Positions 60,673 to 64,000 of a stretch of DNA of 64,000 bases are shown here, one piece after another. This DNA is from Purshia tridentata (Eukaryota > Streptophyta > Magnoliopsida > Rosales > Rosaceae). The stretch is from the NCBI GenBank assembly GCA_003254885.1, contig QANT01004515.1, forward strand, positions 42,289-106,288. Direction: 5' to 3'. The first letter of the stretch is position 1. Every line of letters starts with the position of its first letter. Made by a program: the position numbers and the translations under genes. The notes beneath the pieces are model-generated. The model made no database searches and was not told the DNA's origin. It saw only the letters and a program-made list of their open reading frames with translations.

Positions 60673-61107
60673 CTACTTGTCATTAGAACTATCATCGGTG
60701 ACTGGTGGTGGAGGTGTGTGCGGGTCATCACCAGCTACTTTTGTGGAAATCTCTGACACAGGAGCCACTGCCGCTAGTGGCACTGCTTCTATAGCCTGCT
60801 CCTTTTCATTCAAATTTTGCATTATTGCTATCTCATGGGCAATTTCATAGAGACCATCATTCATAGCCAATTCTAATGCCCCTACTACGCCTAGAGCTTG
60901 TGCTCTGATGCTGTGTCAAACCACCTCTCTCTGAGATTCAGGTGTAAGGTGAGGAAGCGTATGCAAAACATTTCTAATTTCATGAATGAGAAAACTACGA
61001 GCATCCTGATTAATTACTTCGTCAAACACTGCCTGGTTAAGGGGAGCTATTCCTTTAGGACCGATGCGGAATCCCCCCCACCTATCCATCTCTTCAATTG
61101 GTTGCAT
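60673..61107 (-). pseudogene. Extra frame between primer site and gag, unknown function
   Basis: From ATG at 61107 (MQPIEEMDRWGGFRIGPKG) to TAG at 60673, 144 codons with one in-frame TGA at about 60917 (context fits CGA). The protein is soluble-looking, with helical segments (FLIHEIRNVLHTLPHL, EIAHEIAIMQNLNEKE) and a Pro/Thr/Asp-rich tail. I do not recognise a family; it is not a gag, envelope or known Tekay domain. It lies in the same orientation as gag. Confidence 0.55.
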
Positions 61108-61281
61108 ACTGTCAACATAATTAAATTTTATTTTGTTCCACCAGGTTAGTGTAACACATAATCGTAAATAATTAAAAACAATCAAATAACAAAATTTTAT
61201 CGTATACATACATATAGTATAATATACTTTTATGGTACAAAATATAATTTTTCCTAAGTAGTCCCAAACCTCAACCTAGAT

Positions 61282-61293
61282 GCTCTGATACCA
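61282..61293 (-). promoter_or_regulatory. Primer-binding site for initiator tRNA-Met
   Basis: Minus-strand TGGTATCAGAGC is complementary to the 3' end of initiator tRNA-Met. It lies three bases from the right terminal repeat, as expected just after a 5' LTR. Confidence 0.93.
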
Positions 61294-61296
61294 ACT

Positions 61297-61343
61297 TGTC
61301 ACGCTTCACTTGAAATTAGCAGGTTTCTTTTTGGGGTGTGACA
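61297..61343 (-). repeat. Right (5') terminus of the chromovirus, only 47 bp
   Basis: On minus it begins TGTCACACCCCAAAAAGAAA and ends GTGAAGCGTGACA. The same 47 bp occurs at 54185-54231 on the plus strand with two differences, so the two ends are inverted relative to each other. Confidence 0.85.
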
Positions 61344-61708
61344 TCTCCTCTCAAAACGATCTCTCCATTGGTGTTGATGCATGGGTTTGATTCTCCTTGA
61401 ATCAAAAAAACCCAATTCAAAAACCCTAACCCCAATTCGGATTTGGGTATTAATTCCCTCCTATTTGTAATTTCTTTCTATTTATTGATTAAATAGATTG
61501 ATTTGGGAGCTGAAATTGCATAAAAGTATGTTAGGTTTTTTTCGGGTGAAACGGGTCGTGTCATTTATATCCGTTAATTTTCGAGTCGTGTTCAGGTTGA
61601 GGTTGTAACTACCCGTAAGTTATCATTCCACCCGTTAGCACTAACTGGTCATGTCAAGTTTGACCCGAACCTATAAAACACGACCCGTTTGCCAGGTCTA
61701 CTTAAATT

Positions 61709-62344
61709 GTTTAGTGATGTATTTTTTCACCACTTGTAGGACACTAATGCAAGGTTAGACCATGATCCAAGAAGATCTTACTTATTATATGAAATATATA
61801 ACATAATATAATTATTATATTATATTATATTATATATTTTATATAAATTTAATATTAAAAACTACTAAAACAAATGGTTTGAAAAACTTCCATTCTAAAC
61901 CATTAGAATTGAAAGGTTTATATCAATTAAGGATTTAAACCATTCGTATCTTATGGTTTAAATTTATTTGTTAATTTTAGTAATTTACTTTTAGCTATCA
62001 GAACTTGCATATGAACCCAAGCTATTCAATGCAATAGACAAGCAGAAGTTAATGCAATTCCAAGCTTCTTTCCTCTTGTTCTCCATTTCTTATAAGCTTC
62101 CTCTCATGTAAAGGAATTTTGTTTTCAAAGAGAAGTAACGATTCCTTATTCCTAAAGATTAGGACTTTATAATTCTATCGCCTAGAAATTTTGGATCAAG
62201 TAGTATCAGAACTTGTAGGTCCTTTTCTTTTCCATAGGGTGACGGTGATTTATGGTCCTAACTCACGGCCAACACAAAACTTTTGGTGAAGAACTTGTAG
62301 GTCCTTTTCTTGTCCATAGAAGACCAAGGTCCAAGAGAGATGCC
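61709..62344. other. AT-rich sequence
   Basis: Includes an ATATT microsatellite-like run at 61795-61850. No gene seen. Confidence 0.5.
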
Positions 62345-63687
62345 ATGACAAGAGAAAACTCAAACAAAACACCAATCGGTGATGGTGAGTGAATCACCAA
62401 ATTAGAGAAACAAGCGGAAAACCTAACATCATCAATTTCTAAGCTTGTGGAAAATTTAATTTTCACCTGGGCATCGACTTCTAAGGAGAAATATCTCAAG
62501 AAGAAGGATGACAAGGAGAACGAAGAAGAAGACGACACCAACCCTAACACAGGAGAAAACAAAGAAGAAACGGGTAAGAAAAATAATCTCGTAGATACCT
62601 TGAAAATTGATTTTTAAGGTTGATATCGCTGTCTATAAAGGTGACGTTGATGTTGAAAAATTGGACAACTAGATTGACACATTAGAAACTTATTGCACAA
62701 TATAAGTATTCTAGTTCTTAGAAAATAAAATTTGCAAGCTTGAAACTTACAAGTCATGCCCTTACATGGTGGAAATCTTACCAAAGACGCCACAATGTAT
62801 TGGACTTAACTTGGAAGAAATTCAAGATTCTACTGAGAACCCAATTCTATCCAGTTGGCTAGCAAGAAGAAAGGTGGTACATATGGCAACACTTCAAACA
62901 AAGATTTGGGTAGACAGTACAAGAGTACACAACTGAGTTCCATAACCAAGCTATGGTTTTGGACATCGATGTCGATGACTACGATATATTTATAAGTATA
63001 TCGGAGGTTTTGCTGACTATATATAGAAAGAACTAAAATTGTTCACTGTAGAGTCTATTGAAGAAGCTACTGTGAAAGCCATTGCCATTGAAGCCAAAAA
63101 AAAAAAGAACTAACAAGAAGGATGATAAAAATAATCCTGCTAGTCAATCTTATTGGAAAAATAAAGGGAACCAGAGTAAGGACAGTCCGACACAGAACAA
63201 TTACTGTGATCACTATCGAGCTAGTGGACATGTCAAAGAAAGGTGCTGGATATTCCATCCTGAGTTGCAACCGAAGAACCAGAGAAATAACCAGGGGAGA
63301 AATGACAGAAAGGCTACCTTGACTGTGCAGCAGGTAGAAGAGCTTCCAAAGTTGAAACAACCTGATGCTACAATTATCCTTATGACCAGAACAACAGATA
63401 TTACAGATGCTCACAATCGTGAAGAGTTGTTTCATATGAACATTCAAGTGAAACAGGGTGTTGTACAAGCAATTATTGATTGGAAGTCAGAAGAACCTGA
63501 CCTCAGAGGCTTTAGTAAGAAAGATGGGTTTATAAACTACACCTCACCCTAGGCCTTACGCATTAGGTTGGATTCAGAAGGACATTGACATGCAAATCAC
63601 AAAACAATGTACCTTCAAATTCACAATCACCCACCGATACATCGATGAGGTCACATGTGAAGTGGTTCCCTTGGATGTGTGCCAGGT
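62345..63687 (+). pseudogene. Ty3/gypsy gag-protease relic (second element)
   Basis: ATG at 62345 begins MTRENSNKTPIGDGE and hits TGA; Lys/Glu-rich sequence follows. From 62616 frames read VDIAVYKGDVDVEKLDN, EATVKAIAIEAKK, a zinc-finger-like CDHYRASGHVKERC (about 63208-63249), EELFHMNIQVKQGVVQAIID and EVTCEVVPLDVCQV. The protease active site, usually DxGS or DSGA, reads DWKSEE here, so it is mutated. Many stops and frameshifts are present. The reading stops abruptly at 63694 where another LTR starts. Confidence 0.7.
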
Positions 63688-63694
63688 CATACTA

Positions 63695-64000
63695 TGTCAC
63701 GCCCCAGATCTGAAATATACCTATATATCTCAGATTTAGCTGTGAGTCACATCCTGATCGAAGTAAGTTAATTTACTCCAACCAAAATGTGATATATACT
63801 AGCGTAAATTAAATTAATTTGACTTAGAAATTAAAACGAAATTCTTAAACAAGTCAAAGTAAACTATTACTTTATATCAGAGTAGGTAGGTTCCAAAATA
63901 CAGGGTAATTGATTTTTGAATTACATTTATTTGCTACTAAAAGTAGAATAATAAGCACAGCAATCTCCTAGGCACCACTTGATGTTCCTTCTTGAAATTA
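63695..64000. mobile_element. LTR terminus of a further retrotransposon, cut by window end
   Basis: TGTCACGCCCCAGATCTG at 63695 interrupts the gag-protease frame. It has the same design as the chromovirus end at 54185: TGTCAC(A/G)CCCC, an approximately 50-bp hairpin-prone stretch, then GAGTCAC. So it is probably the outer end of a related element, most likely in minus orientation. The rest lies beyond the window. Confidence 0.6.

Larger units (their letters stand above)
54185..61343 (-). mobile_element. Tekay-type Ty3/gypsy chromovirus, full length but decayed
   Basis: Order on minus: 47-bp right terminus, tRNA-iMet primer site, an extra frame, gag, protease, reverse transcriptase, RNase H, integrase, a chromodomain-type C-terminus, polypurine tract and a 1.57-kb left LTR. 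The 5-bp flanks TCTCC (54180-54184 and 61344-61348) match exactly, so the ends are reliable. The integrase C-terminus SMLRKYEPDPTHILDWGELD is typical of the Tekay (Del) clade. The coding region has at least ten stops or frameshifts. Confidence 0.88.
53473..61700. mobile_element. hAT-like non-autonomous element, split by a retrotransposon
   Basis: Left end TAGACCTGGAAAAAGTG (53473) and right end as complement TAGACCTGGCAAACGGG (61700) form a short terminal inverted repeat. Flanks CCTAAACT (53465-53472) and CTTAAATT (61701-61708) match at 6 of 8 bases with two C/T differences, an 8-bp target duplication as in the hAT superfamily. Subterminal motifs ACGACCCG / CGGGTCGTG recur at both ends. Removing the chromovirus leaves about 1.07 kb with no transposase. 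The interior holds CT-rich text resembling host leader sequence (53750-54180, 61360-61500). Confidence 0.65.

Noticed and set aside
61282-61293. Partial tRNA gene at the initiator-Met match
   Set aside because: Only the 12-base primer complement is present, with no tRNA body.

Overview
This is a plant nuclear window, probably from a rosid eudicot; I cannot name the species. The evidence is GT-AG introns in every multi-exon gene, plant-specific families (DMS3, GMI1, SINAT, a P-class PPR protein), and plant transposon types (Ulp1-carrying MULE, Tekay-type chromovirus, hAT-like element). Two runs of N (45904-45909 and 55577) mark assembly gaps.

Gene-rich half, 1-33525. Two SMC-hinge paralogues lie head to tail: the 3' end of a GMI1-like gene (1-2491) and a complete DMS3 (3341-7885, 432 aa over 8 coding exons). 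Then come a small basic protein resembling mitoribosomal mL59 (9899-10285), tRNA-Gln(CUG) (10825-10896, minus), a very large JmjC histone demethylase of the JMJ25/IBM1 type with about twelve AT-hook motifs in one 3.3-kb exon (11600-20156, 1874 aa), mitochondrial CLPX (21617-26356, 586 aa, with a GC-AG intron), a SINAT-type E3 ubiquitin ligase (27503-30405, 335 aa), and an intronless PPR protein matching EMB1796 (33525-31507, minus, 672 aa). From memory, EMB1796 and DMS3 are direct neighbours in Arabidopsis, so this block looks like ancestral microsynteny with genes inserted or lost between them. Functionally it groups RNA-directed DNA methylation and chromatin (DMS3, GMI1, JmjC) with organelle maintenance (CLPX, PPR, mL59-like).

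Transposon-rich half, 33700-64000. A roughly 9.5-kb Mutator-like element (about 33735-43190) carries a decayed Ulp1 (C48) protease gene on plus and a decayed MURA transposase on minus, converging on each other. Next are two smaller elements with terminal inverted repeats (about 43308-44436 and 45077-45850), a fragment of a MULE-type PB1-like gene, a near-perfect 175-bp hairpin (46563-46734) and LTR-like remnants (47450-52020). At 53473-61700 a hAT-like element with an 8-bp target duplication is split by a 7.2-kb Tekay-type Ty3/gypsy chromovirus (54185-61343, minus) with a 5-bp target duplication. The chromovirus has an extra reading frame upstream of gag, and its two ends are inverted copies of one 47-bp sequence. 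The window ends in a second, plus-strand Ty3/gypsy gag-protease pseudogene (62345-63687), itself broken at 63695 by another LTR.

Most premature stops I resolved in these elements fit C-to-T or G-to-A changes at CGA, CAG or TGG codons, as expected from deamination of methylated cytosine in silenced transposons. All exon boundaries were read by eye from splice consensus and reading frame; none is transcript-supported.
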